Below, piece after piece: positions 18,226 through 26,376 of a stretch of DNA of 64,000 nucleotides. The stretch is from Allomeiothermus silvanus DSM 9946 (GTDB lineage Bacteria > Deinococcota > Deinococci > Deinococcales > Thermaceae). A program made the position numbers and the translations under genes. The stretch is from positions 2,814,279 to 2,878,278 of the forward strand of contig NC_014212.1 in the NCBI RefSeq assembly GCF_000092125.1. Direction: 5' to 3'. Numbering within the stretch: the stretch's first letter is position 1; every line of letters starts with the position of its first letter. Under the pieces are notes generated by a model. It was not told the origin of the DNA and ran no database searches. It saw nothing but the letters and a program-made list of their open reading frames with translations.

Positions 18226-18241
18226 CTCGCCTCCTAAGGGA

Positions 18242-19336
18242 TCAATAGCCCTTTTCGGAAATACCGAATGCCCGCTGCAGCCCCACGATGGCAAAGGTCA
18301 GTAATGCCAAGAGCAAGGCCCCCGCCGAAGCAATACCCACGTTGCCGGGCACGTTGGAGTTGAAGACGTTGTTGTAGACGAAGTACGCCAGGGTGATGAT
18401 GGAGTCCAGGGAAGAGGCGTTGCCCAAGAGAGCCACCTGGTCGAACATCTGCAGGGTTCCGATCAAGGAAAGTGTGATCACCAAAAAACTCACCGGGCGC
18501 AGCATGGGTATGGTGATGTGGAAAAACTGCTGCACCGGAGAAGCCCCGTCGATCGCAGCCGCCTCGTAGACGCTCCTAGGAATATCCTGCAAGCCCGCCA
18601 GAAAGATCAGCATTAGGGTAGGGATGGTGGTGAAGGTGTTGAGGAGGATGATGGCCCACAGCGGGATGGGAATGCCCAGGAAACTCCGGGTCTCGGAAAG
18701 CCAGGCCAGGTCAAAAGGGGCCGCTTCGCGGGGGGTCACCCACCCGGTGGCAGAGAGGATCCAGCTCCCGGCGATGGCCACCAGGAGCGATAAAGCGGCC
18801 AAAGCCGGGTCGAAGACACCCACCGGGAGTCCCCTCGAGCGCTCCCACATGACCTGAGCAGCTTGCGCGAGCACGAAGATGCCCAAGAATGCCAGGATTA
18901 CCGGCCCGTAAGCACCGAACCAGCCGATGATGGAGTTGAGGAAGCCGTTGCGCTGAAAGAACCAGATGGCGATGAGCGTCACCGCAGCCGAAGAAAGGAT
19001 GCTAGGCACATAGTAAACGGTCCGGAAAAAGATGATCCCGCGGATCCTTTGGTTGACGATGGCGGCCATCACCAGTGCCAAAAAGGTCTGCAAGACCGTC
19101 ACCACTACGGTGAAAGAAACCGAGTGCTGCAAGGCCAACAAAAAGCGTTCATCTCGGAACAAATAGACGTAGTTGGCTAGGCCTACAAAGCTCGGGGTAT
19201 TGAACAGATCTTTGTTGGTCAGGCTGAAAAAGACCGCGCGCACAAAGGCATAGCCGTGAAACACCAGCAGATAGACCAAAAAGGGGGCCGTGAATAGCAG
19301 CGCGTAGAGCAGTTCGGTGCGTTTTGCTCTATGCAT
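18242..19336 (-). CDS. Sugar ABC transporter permease, MalF-like
   Basis: 364 aa with about eight membrane helices. The EAA loop (VYEAAAIDGASPVQQFFHITIP) lies near the C-terminus. It is somewhat longer than the usual ~300 aa because of an extra hydrophobic/soluble segment (about residues 150-210). The gene follows the binding-protein gene after an 82-bp gap containing a strong hairpin and precedes the second permease by 16 bp, forming an operon. The substrate is probably an oligosaccharide, given the debranching-type hydrolase downstream. Confidence 0.88.
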   Translation of the reverse strand: MHRAKRTELLYALLFTAPFLVYLLVFHGYAFVRAVFFSLTNKDLFNTPSFVGLANYVYLFRDERFLLALQHSVSFTVVVTVLQTFLALVMAAIVNQRIRGIIFFRTVYYVPSILSSAAVTLIAIWFFQRNGFLNSIIGWFGAYGPVILAFLGIFVLAQAAQVMWERSRGLPVGVFDPALAALSLLVAIAGSWILSATGWVTPREAAPFDLAWLSETRSFLGIPIPLWAIILLNTFTTIPTLMLIFLAGLQDIPRSVYEAAAIDGASPVQQFFHITIPMLRPVSFLVITLSLIGTLQMFDQVALLGNASSLDSIITLAYFVYNNVFNSNVPGNVGIASAGALLLALLTFAIVGLQRAFGISEKGY

Positions 19337-19357
19337 CTTTTCCTCCTCTGGAGGTAT

Positions 19358-19395
19358 AGGGGCACACGTCGCTGCGGCTTCTGACGTGTGCCCCT
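19358..19395. repeat. Intercistronic hairpin between binding-protein and permease genes
   Basis: AGGGGCACACGTC (19358-19370) and GACGTGTGCCCCT (19383-19395) form a perfect 13-bp stem with a 12-nt loop. There is no T-tract. Its place after the binding-protein gene resembles hairpins that stabilise that message or partly terminate transcription, keeping permease levels low. Confidence 0.75.
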
Positions 19396-19418
19396 GGGGC
19401 AGCCTTGAGGGCGAGCGA

Positions 19419-20654
19419 TCAGCGAACGAGGCGGTTCAGCTCAGCCTGAGCGTCCGCGATGGCCTGGTCCACGCTCTTCTTCCCAGTGATCACCGCCTGC
19501 AGGGCCTCGTTGATGGGGCGCATCCAGTCAGCCCCGTTGTACTTGCCAAACTTGAAGGGCAACACCACTCCTCCCACCTTGGTGGAGCCGTTGAAGACCG
19601 TGCGGTTGAGTTCGGCTTCCTTACCGGTGCGCTGGAAGATAGGGCTGTTGGCCAAAGCGGTGCGGCTAGGCAAAGCCAACCCGCGCGCAAGCACCCAGTT
19701 CTGCGCCTCGGGGCTGGTAAGGGCTTTGAGTACCTTGATGGCCGCTTCCTTGTTCTTGGAGGCCGCGTTCAAGCTCCACGAAACCGTAAAGACGAAGTTG
19801 CCGCGCTGCTTGGTCTTGGGATCCAGCGGTAAGAAGGTGGTGCCGTAGCGGAGGTTGGGAGCGCTATCCCGCAAGAAACCGCCAATCCAGGCCCCCTCAA
19901 TAGCAACCGCGGCTTTTTCTTTGCCGAAGCAGCCACCAGTCCAACCCTCGCCGAGGTCCTGAGCAAACTTGCCCGCTCCATCCTTGACCAAGGAGGTGTA
20001 CCACTCGAAGGCCCGGCGGAAATTCTCGTCTAGCACGGTCTTGCCCTGGGCGTTGAAGGGCCGGAAACCCGCAGCGTGAGCGAAAGCTCCCATGCGGGCA
20101 TAGTCGGCTACCACACATACCCCAGCTACGTCGCCCAGCGCAGCCTGGACTTTCTTCAGCTTGTCTTTGAAAGTATCCCAGGTATCGGTCTGGTTAGGGT
20201 AGGGCACCTTGGCCTCATCGAAGATATCCTTGTTGTACTCGATAGCCAAGGTGTTGAAGTCCTTGGGAATCCCGTATACCTTCCCATTTAGGGTGAAGGC
20301 CTGGATCAAGTTGGGCAGGAACTGGCCCAGCTCTTGCTGGGTGAAGTATTTGTTGAGCGGCTCCACCTTCCCCGAGGCGAAGATGGGCTCGGACTGGAAC
20401 ACGTCCACATAGAATAGGTCACCTGCAGTGCCTGCGGAGAGAGCATTGAGCAAAGTAGCGTTATAGTCCCCCTCCACCCCCTCATACACCGCCTTGATGT
20501 TGTCTTTCTCCAAAGCCGGGTTCACCACTTCCCGAAGCAGGCCTTGGAGCACCGCAGGGTCGTTGCCCCCGAAACCTTGCAACCGCACCGTGGTCTGGGC
20601 CAATGCGCCCCCAAGACCCGCCAACGCCAAAACTGCTACGAACCATCGCTTCAT
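19419..20654 (-). CDS. Sugar ABC transporter substrate-binding protein
   Basis: 411 aa. A Sec signal (MKRWFVAVLALAGLGGALAQ) is followed by a type 1 extracellular solute-binding domain, with the typical LFYVDVFQSEPIFASGKVEPL and later KEAAIKVLKALTSPEAQNWV blocks. There is no lipobox, so it is predicted to be a soluble periplasmic protein, consistent with a diderm cell. It is transcribed with the LacI gene upstream and the permeases downstream. The ligand is not deducible beyond 'sugar'. Confidence 0.9.
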   Translation of the reverse strand: MKRWFVAVLALAGLGGALAQTTVRLQGFGGNDPAVLQGLLREVVNPALEKDNIKAVYEGVEGDYNATLLNALSAGTAGDLFYVDVFQSEPIFASGKVEPLNKYFTQQELGQFLPNLIQAFTLNGKVYGIPKDFNTLAIEYNKDIFDEAKVPYPNQTDTWDTFKDKLKKVQAALGDVAGVCVVADYARMGAFAHAAGFRPFNAQGKTVLDENFRRAFEWYTSLVKDGAGKFAQDLGEGWTGGCFGKEKAAVAIEGAWIGGFLRDSAPNLRYGTTFLPLDPKTKQRGNFVFTVSWSLNAASKNKEAAIKVLKALTSPEAQNWVLARGLALPSRTALANSPIFQRTGKEAELNRTVFNGSTKVGGVVLPFKFGKYNGADWMRPINEALQAVITGKKSVDQAIADAQAELNRLVR

Positions 20655-20714
20655 GATCTTCCTCCTCCATATCCCAACGCCGAAGAGCCGACTTGCGCGT
20701 TTTTTGGCCGCAAA

Positions 20715-21680
20715 CTAGCGTTTCCGGGCAGTGGTGTCGCGCACCACCAGCTGCACGGGAACCCGCACCCCCCGGGGGGGTGCACGGGAGATCGCCTCCT
20801 TCAAGAGCTGCATCACCGTACGGGCGATCTCAGGGATCTCCTGCCGTACCGTGGTAAGGGGACGGCCCAGGTCGGGCAGGTCATCGAAGCCTACCACCGA
20901 TACATCCTGGGGGATGCGCAGGTTGAGGTCTTCCAGCGCTGCTATCGCTCCCAAGGCCATCTCATCGGAAGCTGCGAACAGACCGCTGAAGCGTATCCCC
21001 TGCTCCCAAGCCCGCCGCACCGCGCGGTAAGCAGGCAGGGTGGAGAAAGCTCCGTCGAACACCAGCTCCGATCGGTAGGGAACCCGGTAGTCCTCGAGCG
21101 CCTGGCGGTAACCCTCGAAACGCTCGCGACCCACCTGGCCAGCCGCCGAGAGGTGGGCGATCTCCCGATGCCCTAGCTTGATGAGGTGTTCGGTGGCTAG
21201 GTAAGCCCCGCCGGGGTCGTCTGGGGCCACCCAGAACATCCCCGGCTGCACCCCCACCAGCACCGTGGAGGGGTGTTGCCGCACCATCTGCTCGAGCCTG
21301 GGGTCGTGGTCGTGAGCCCCCAACACGATGTACCCCTCAGCCTCGATCATAGGCTGGCCCGCCGCGTTCAAGGGGATCTCCTCGAGCTTGAAATTCTCGT
21401 TCCACAGCGAATCGCTAAGCGCCTCAAAGAGCAGAATGAAATACGGCGAGTACTTCCACACCCGCGGCGAAACCAGCACCCCCACTTTGTTGGTGTGACC
21501 CGATAGCTCTCGGGCCGCCGCCATGGGAACATACCCCAGCCGCTCGACCACCGCCAGCACGCGTTCGCGGGTCTCAGGGCGGACTCCTGGACGCCGATTC
21601 AGCACCCGGCTCACCGTCCCGGTGGAAACCCCGGCCAGGCGGGCGACATCGCTGATGGTGGGGACACGGCGCTGCTGCAT
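20715..21680 (-). CDS. LacI-family transcriptional repressor
   Basis: 321 aa. The N-terminal helix-turn-helix and hinge (TISDVARLAGVSTGTVSRVL, then GVRPETRERVLAVVERLGYVP) are typical of LacI proteins. A periplasmic-binding-like effector domain follows. It is first in a minus-strand run with the sugar transporter and hydrolase. A strong promoter lies just upstream with a palindrome between it and the start codon, so autoregulation and sugar-induced control of the whole operon are likely. Confidence 0.92.
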   Translation of the reverse strand: MQQRRVPTISDVARLAGVSTGTVSRVLNRRPGVRPETRERVLAVVERLGYVPMAAARELSGHTNKVGVLVSPRVWKYSPYFILLFEALSDSLWNENFKLEEIPLNAAGQPMIEAEGYIVLGAHDHDPRLEQMVRQHPSTVLVGVQPGMFWVAPDDPGGAYLATEHLIKLGHREIAHLSAAGQVGRERFEGYRQALEDYRVPYRSELVFDGAFSTLPAYRAVRRAWEQGIRFSGLFAASDEMALGAIAALEDLNLRIPQDVSVVGFDDLPDLGRPLTTVRQEIPEIARTVMQLLKEAISRAPPRGVRVPVQLVVRDTTARKR

Positions 21681-21689
21681 GGCTATTTC

Positions 21690-21701
21690 GTAATCGCTTA
21701 C
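21690..21701. promoter_or_regulatory. LacI-type operator, promoter-proximal
   Basis: GTAATCGCTTAC (GTAA-N4-TTAC) lies between the lacI promoter and its ATG, about 20 bp after the -10. It matches the outer bases of the perfect site at 21812. Confidence 0.5.
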
Positions 21702-21718
21702 AAGGTTTAAGTAGGTGC

Positions 21719-21747
21719 AGTGTAAGCCTTTTCAATCGCTCTGTCAA
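21719..21747 (-). promoter_or_regulatory. Sigma-70-type promoter of the lacI-sugar transporter operon
   Basis: On the minus strand TTGACA (21747-21742) and TACACT (21724-21719) are separated by exactly 17 bp. This is the best -35/-10 pair in the region, about 40 bp upstream of the lacI ATG. Confidence 0.8.
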
Positions 21748-21779
21748 CCCGCTTATAGCCTTTCCTTCAGGATCTTTTT

Positions 21780-21791
21780 GTAAACGTTTTT
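21780..21791. promoter_or_regulatory. LacI-type operator half-site
   Basis: GTAAACGTTTTT shares its left eight bases with the perfect palindrome 32 bp away and lies upstream of the lacI -35. It is probably a weaker operator. Confidence 0.4.
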
Positions 21792-21811
21792 TCGCAGGCA
21801 GACCGGATGTT

Positions 21812-21823
21812 GTAAACGTTTAC
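21812..21823. promoter_or_regulatory. LacI-type operator, perfect palindrome
   Basis: GTAAACGTTTAC is a perfect 12-bp palindrome with the central CG typical of LacI/CcpA-family operators. It lies about 65 bp upstream of the lacI -35 and 110 bp upstream of the divergent nucleotidyltransferase gene, so it could serve either. Confidence 0.6.
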
Positions 21824-21919
21824 GAGCGGCGGATATACCGCCCCTCGGGTTTAGGCTGAGCTGGCAAAAGACAAAGGAGGTTGTTGTCAACCTTACGAGC
21901 CGCCGAGGTTCGAGCAGGG

Positions 21920-21925
21920 TAAGAT
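21920..21925 (+). promoter_or_regulatory. -10-like element for nucleotidyltransferase
   Basis: TAAGAT ends 7 nt before the ATG at 21933. This supports 21933 over the in-frame ATG at 21924, which overlaps the hexamer, and suggests a leaderless mRNA. Confidence 0.5.
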
Positions 21926-21932
21926 GGGACAA

Positions 21933-22988
21933 ATGAAAGGACTGATACTCGCCGCCGGGCGCGGTACGCGACTACGGCCACTTACCTATACGCGCCCCAA
22001 ACATGTCTTCCGCGTCGCGGGCAAACCCATTATCTACTTCGCGGTGAAGAACCTGCGCGAAGCCGGGATACACCAAATCGGGGTAGTGGTATCCCCAGAA
22101 AACCGCGAGGACATCATGCAAGCCCTGGAGGGCTTCCCCGGGGTGAGCCTGAGCTATATCGTGCAGGAGGAACCTCGGGGGTTAGCCCACGCGGTGGGCG
22201 TAGCCCGGGACTGGCTGGGAGAAAGCCCCTTCGTGATGTATCTGGGAGATAACCTGTTTCAGTCGGGGATCACCCGCTTCGTCTCAAGCTACCGGGCTGG
22301 GGTAGGGGCGGTGATCGCCTTGGTGCGGGTCCCCGACCCCCGGCAGTTCGGGGTAGCGGTCTTGGAGGGGGGCCGCGTGGTACGGCTCGTCGAAAAACCC
22401 AAGGAGCCGCCTTCGGACCTGGCCGTGGCCGGGGTCTACGTATTCGGCCCAGAGATCCACCCCATCATCGCCGACCTCGAGCCCAGCGCCCGCGGCGAAT
22501 ACGAAATCACCGACGCTATTCAAGGGCTGCTGGAAAGAGGCCATCCCGTGCTGGGGATGGAGGTAGAGGGCTGGTGGAAGGACACCGGGCGGCCCCACGA
22601 CCTCTTGGACGCCAACCGGCTTTTGCTGGTGGAGATGAGCCCCGAGACCAAAGGCCAGGTTTGGGAGAGCAAGATCACCGGACGGGTAGTGATCGAAGAG
22701 GGGGCGGTGGTACGGGAGTCTACCATTTTAGGGCCGGTGATGATTGCCAGTGGGGCCATCGTAGATGGGGCCTACATCGGGCCTTTTACCTCAGTGGGGC
22801 CAGGAGCGGTGGTGCGCCGGGCCGAGGTGGAGTTCTCCATCCTCGAGGACGGGGCAGTGGTCGAGGACGTACCCTTGCGGCTGCACGAGAGCATTCTGGG
22901 GGTGGGGGCCCGGGTCACCAGCCGCGATGGCCTTCCCAAAGCCCACAAGCTGGTGCTGGGGGATCTCTCCTCGGTGGAGTTAGGCTGA
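21933..22988 (+). CDS. Glucose-1-phosphate thymidylyltransferase (long form)
   Basis: 351 aa. The N-terminus MKGLILAAGRGTRLRPLTY gives the nucleotidyltransferase signature G-x-G-T-R-L-x-P with downstream RPK. The catalytic domain (about 1-235) contains YLGDNLF and GWWKDTGRPHDLLDAN. A C-terminal left-handed beta-helix (about 245-345, hexapeptide-like VVIEEGAVVRESTILGPVMI) identifies the long form found in archaea and thermophiles. It makes dTDP-glucose, or another NDP-sugar, for surface polysaccharide. No other dTDP-sugar genes follow, so the end product is unknown. Confidence 0.87.
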   Translation: MKGLILAAGRGTRLRPLTYTRPKHVFRVAGKPIIYFAVKNLREAGIHQIGVVVSPENREDIMQALEGFPGVSLSYIVQEEPRGLAHAVGVARDWLGESPFVMYLGDNLFQSGITRFVSSYRAGVGAVIALVRVPDPRQFGVAVLEGGRVVRLVEKPKEPPSDLAVAGVYVFGPEIHPIIADLEPSARGEYEITDAIQGLLERGHPVLGMEVEGWWKDTGRPHDLLDANRLLLVEMSPETKGQVWESKITGRVVIEEGAVVRESTILGPVMIASGAIVDGAYIGPFTSVGPGAVVRRAEVEFSILEDGAVVEDVPLRLHESILGVGARVTSRDGLPKAHKLVLGDLSSVELG

Positions 22989-23045
22989 GTTGAGACGTTA
23001 GTCTACGCTGTATGTCGATTCCTACGTTTTAACGGAGGTGAGGGT

Positions 23046-23747
23046 ATGTGGCCATTCGGTAAATCGATCGCGCAAAGAGCTCAGGAAGCCATCGACAGCA
23101 TGAACGTATTCCAGGGGCTGGGATTGCGGGTCAGCGAGCAGAACGGGGTCCTCTCGGTGAGCGGGGCAGTCCCCAACAAGAACTATCTGCGGGCCATCGA
23201 GGCCGCAGTCGGGGGGATTAAGGGGATCCAATCGGTGGACACCAGCGGGGTGATCGTGGCCCAGCAGGAGGTCTCCGACGCAGACATCGCCCAGGCCGAA
23301 GAAGAGGTGCGCCGGGCCACCGAGAGCAGTGCGCTGGCCAAACAGGTGCTGGCCGCGCTCGAGGCCAACGGCGAACTCAAAGATGACCCTATTGACGTGT
23401 TGCAAAAAGGCAGCGGGGTGGTTCTGCGCGGCGCAGTGGACAGCCAGCACGAGTTCAACCTAGCGGTGCAGCTCGCCAAAAGCGCCGGGGCTACCGACGT
23501 GGACACCCAGGGGCTCCAAGTTCACCCCGGGGCCAAGGCCAAATTTGCCACCCAGCAAAGCGGCAGCGGGTATACCAACGTCCCCGACGAGTGGTACACG
23601 GTTCAGCCCGGTGACACCCTCTCTCAGATCGCCCTCAAGTTCTACGGCGATGGCAGCCGCGAAAGCTACATGAAAATCGCCAAAGCCAACAATATCCAAG
23701 ACCCCGACCTGATCCGCGTGGGGCAAAAGTTGCAGATCCCGCGTTAG
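23046..23747 (+). CDS. BON-LysM domain protein (Kbp/YgaU-like)
   Basis: 233 aa. It contains BON-like segments (about residues 20-75 and 95-160; LRVSEQNGVLSVSGAVPNKN) and a C-terminal LysM domain (about 183-233; WYTVQPGDTLSQIALKFYGD). The order resembles Kbp/YgaU, a cytoplasmic potassium-binding protein, but here the BON part appears doubled. There is no signal peptide, which fits a cytoplasmic protein. A good RBS (GGAGGTGAGG) precedes the ATG. Confidence 0.82.
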   Translation: MWPFGKSIAQRAQEAIDSMNVFQGLGLRVSEQNGVLSVSGAVPNKNYLRAIEAAVGGIKGIQSVDTSGVIVAQQEVSDADIAQAEEEVRRATESSALAKQVLAALEANGELKDDPIDVLQKGSGVVLRGAVDSQHEFNLAVQLAKSAGATDVDTQGLQVHPGAKAKFATQQSGSGYTNVPDEWYTVQPGDTLSQIALKFYGDGSRESYMKIAKANNIQDPDLIRVGQKLQIPR

Positions 23748-23952
23748 CCTTTCTGGCCCCTTCCGTTTCCCAGCACGGCATTGGCGATAATCTGCCCTTG
23801 CCAGGGCCATTTCTGGTTCAGAATACGTCCGGGTTTTCTGCTTCGCAAGGTCTCGAGTTCTTAACCAGGTCTGCGTCTGCGTCGCGAAATGAGGGCACAG
23901 CGCGTGCCTCAGGGTCCCCTGTTTTGCAATCGGGGTACCCTCAGGTAATCTT

Positions 23953-24045
23953 TGTAAACCACCCCACGGCTAAAGCCGGGGGCTTCCAGGGACAGGATTA
24001 TGCCGGATAGCACTCTCCGCTTCCCCCAGGTATGGCCGGTTTACA
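23953..24045. repeat. Short element bounded by TGTAAACC/GGTTTACA, with hairpin
   Basis: This 93-bp segment has 8-bp inverted ends and a hairpin (CCCC, CGGC, loop TAAA, GCCG, GGGG at 23962-23982) followed by CTTCC. The first ~13 bases and the GGGGCTTCC motif match the right end of the tnpB element at 6478-6520. It is probably a relic or non-autonomous derivative. Confidence 0.5.
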
Positions 24046-24192
24046 GCGGCCCAGCGGGTTTGACCCCGCTGCGAAATAGGTTGCGTCGCAGGCAAAAAGC
24101 CGTTGCTCCCAAGGGAGTGCCCTATAGCCTCAGCAACCATGAGGGCAGTTTACATCATCACGGCTTGTCGGGCATCCAGCGCTCTTCGAGCG

Positions 24193-24239
24193 CCACCCCC
24201 TTCCTCCCCATGCCTGAAGGCAGGGGCTTCCGGGGGTGG
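24193..24239. repeat. Second IS605-like terminal hairpin
   Basis: CCCC-A-TGCC, loop TGAA, then GGCA-GGGG-CTTCC (24206-24231) has the same layout as the 23962 hairpin. It is flanked by an outer inverted repeat CCACCCCC (24193-24200) and GGGGGTGG (24232-24239). Confidence 0.5.
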
Positions 24240-24533
24240 TTGTGGTGACGCGGACACAGTACTTGTCAGCCCAGGCCGGGATCCCTACTTGGCGCCCAAG
24301 AGTACTCTAGGCACGCGTCTTTCCAAGGGAGTATGGGTCAAGCCTCCAAACCGTCAAAAACCACCGAGGTGTTATTCAGCCCGATTCCCCCACGCAAATC
24401 CCGCGATTTTCGCGGTAGCGAGTTGCACACCAGATCAACTTCTACGCCGCAAACGCAATCGGCGGATTTTTAATTTTGGTTTATACATTTTGTCTAACCT
24501 TTCATAGGGAAAAACTCTCCTATGGAGGTGGCG

Positions 24534-25061
24534 TTGAATAGGCTGTGGAGATGCACATGGATACGGGTACTCGCCGGGGTGGTTCTTGGATTGTTGCCCA
24601 CCCTGGCGCAATCTGCCGAGCCGGTGAAGCTCACCCTGACCTCGGTACGGGTGGTCCAGGAAAACGAAGGGGGACAACCCCGCGAGATCTTCCAGCCGGC
24701 GTTGGCGGTCAAGCCGGGGGACGTCTTGGAGTGGCGGCTCGAGGCCGAAAACACTACCGAGCGCCCGCTACGCCAGGTAGTCTTGGTCATTCCCATCCCC
24801 CGGGAGACCCGCTACCTGGAAGGGAGCGCGCTGGCGCTCGAGCGAGGCAATACCCGGCTGCTGCCCATGTTCTCCTACGACGGGGGGCAGACCTATAGCC
24901 TGCCCCCGCTCCGGCGCAAGATACGGGTGAACGAAAACGGCAAGGAAGTCGAAAAAGAGGTCGAGGTCAAGCCCGAAGAGTACACCCATGCTCGCTGGGT
25001 GTTGCCGGAGCTGACCCCTAAGGAAAAAGTTCTGCTCAAGTTACGCACCATCGTTAAATAG
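24534..25061 (+). CDS. Small secreted DUF11-like protein, first gene of surface operon
   Basis: 175 aa from the TTG at 24534, preceded 4 nt upstream by GGAGGT; an ATG at 24522 overlaps that RBS and would add four residues. A Sec signal (VLAGVVLGLLPTLAQSAEP) is followed by one beta-rich domain resembling DUF11, a bacterial Ig-like fold. Recognisable features are VKPGDVLEWRLEAENTTERPL and the VIPIPRETRYLEGSALALE block. The C-terminus is charged. It lies 32 bp before the large DUF11 gene. It may be an accessory or minor subunit of the same surface structure; this is inference. Confidence 0.75.
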   Translation: MNRLWRCTWIRVLAGVVLGLLPTLAQSAEPVKLTLTSVRVVQENEGGQPREIFQPALAVKPGDVLEWRLEAENTTERPLRQVVLVIPIPRETRYLEGSALALERGNTRLLPMFSYDGGQTYSLPPLRRKIRVNENGKEVEKEVEVKPEEYTHARWVLPELTPKEKVLLKLRTIVK

Positions 25062-25093
25062 GGCGAATCTGCCCACCCATTTGAAGGAGACCT

Positions 25094-26376
25094 ATGAAGA
25101 GATCTGTCGGCATACTCGGCATCCTGTTGTTCCTATGGTTTAGCCTGGCGCTGGCCCAGACTCCGGCGGGGACCAGCATCCAAAACCAGGCCTCAGCTAC
25201 CTACATCGACTCCGCCAACCAGCCCCGGAGCACCACCTCCAACCTGGTGGTGACGGTAGTTCAGCAGGTCTACAGCTTCACCATCACCCCCAACAGCACC
25301 CACTCCGGCTCCCCGGCCACCGAGAATAACCTGACCACCCCCGGCCAGACCCGTACTGCGTTGCCCGGGGCCCCGGCCTATCTTTCCTACCGGGTGAGCA
25401 ACACCGGCAACGGCACCGACACCATCGGGCTCAGTGTCGTCCAAGGCACCCTCGACGACTTCGATCTGGCGAGCGTCAGCATCGTCCGCGACGATAACTG
25501 CAACGGCCAGCCGGACTCGGGCGAGCCCGCCGTGACCAGCGTCACCCTAGCCCAGGGGGCCTCGGCCTGCGTGGTGGTGCAAGGCACAATTCCCGCCAGC
25601 ACTGCCAATAACAAAAAGGCCAACGTCAACCTCGCAGGCACCTCGCAAGGCAGCCCCAGCGTCACCGACAACGATAACTGGGCGCAGGTTACCGCCAACA
25701 CCGCCGCCACCCTGACCCTGGTCAAATCGGCCAGCCCCTCCTCAGGTGTCGCTCCTCTCCAGAACATCACCTACACCCTCACCGGCTCCAACACCGGCGG
25801 GAGCGCGGCGGGCGCGGTGACCGGGGTCGTCACCCTGGGTACGGCTAAAAACGGCATCCTCATCACCGACGTGATCCCCAGCGGCCTCACGTACGTAGCG
25901 AACTCTCTTAGCGGCAGCGCCGGGGCCGGGACCGTCACCCTGATCTACTCCACCGACGGCGGTACCACCTGGAGCGCCACCCAGCCTGCCTCCGGGGTGA
26001 ACGCGGTGGGGATGTTGATCGAAGGTAGCGGCAACTTCTTCCCCCAGGGTGCTTCTTACACCCTGTCCTTCCAGGCTAAGGTGCCCTCCGGCGCTCCCAG
26101 TGGCACCAGCTACAGCAACTTCGCCACCCTCAAGTTCGACGCCAACGGCAACGGCAACGCAACCGACCCCGGGGAGACCGTCACCTCCAACACCACCAAC
26201 ACCGCGGTGGCCGCTACCTACAGCGTATCGGTGGGTCCTTACCAAAACCCCTCCGGTGGTGCCTCGGGTAGCTATACCGCCGGGGCCTATACCGTAACCC
26301 AGAGCGGCGATACCCAAAGCATCGCCTCCGCTTATAGCGGAACTACGGTGATCTTCCGCCATACGCTGCAAAACGG
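25094..26376 (+). pseudogene. DUF11 surface protein, N-terminal part (gene split by IS)
   Basis: This is the 5' part of a gene broken by an ISAs1-type element at 26377-27535. It has a Sec signal (MKRSVGILGILLFLWFSLALAQ) followed by beta-rich DUF11 repeats, with calcium-motif-like DDNCNGQPDSGEP and NGNGNATDPGE segments. Reading runs into the element and stops at 26404, after eight foreign residues. Removing the element and one copy of the 9-bp duplication restores an open frame of 916 aa ending at 29012. The intact gene would match its 898-aa neighbour in size and plan. A secreted truncated product of ~430 aa is still possible. Confidence 0.85.
26368..26376. repeat. Target-site duplication, left copy
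   Basis: GCAAAACGG is repeated exactly at 27536-27544 on the other side of the IS, marking the insertion point. Confidence 0.92.

Larger units (their letters stand above)
23748..24521. other. Gene-free region with IS605-type terminal remnants
   Basis: No convincing coding sequence is seen in this ~770-bp stretch. It holds several hairpins related to the tnpB element ends (23962-23982, 24052-24071, 24206-24226). It also holds TGTAAACC at 23953-23960 matched by an inverted GGTTTACA at 24038-24045. The last ~100 bp before the surface-protein operon are AT-rich and probably carry its promoter, but no clear -35/-10 pair could be assigned. Confidence 0.6.

Noticed and set aside
19419-21680. Plus-strand frames opposite the sugar binding-protein and lacI genes
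   Set aside because: All are antisense to clearly recognisable genes and have no independent support.
24052-24071. A GGGTTTGACCCC stem-loop as part of a tRNA
   Set aside because: The loop is 6 nt rather than 7, and no acceptor stem or anticodon arm fits around it. It is better explained as an IS-remnant hairpin.
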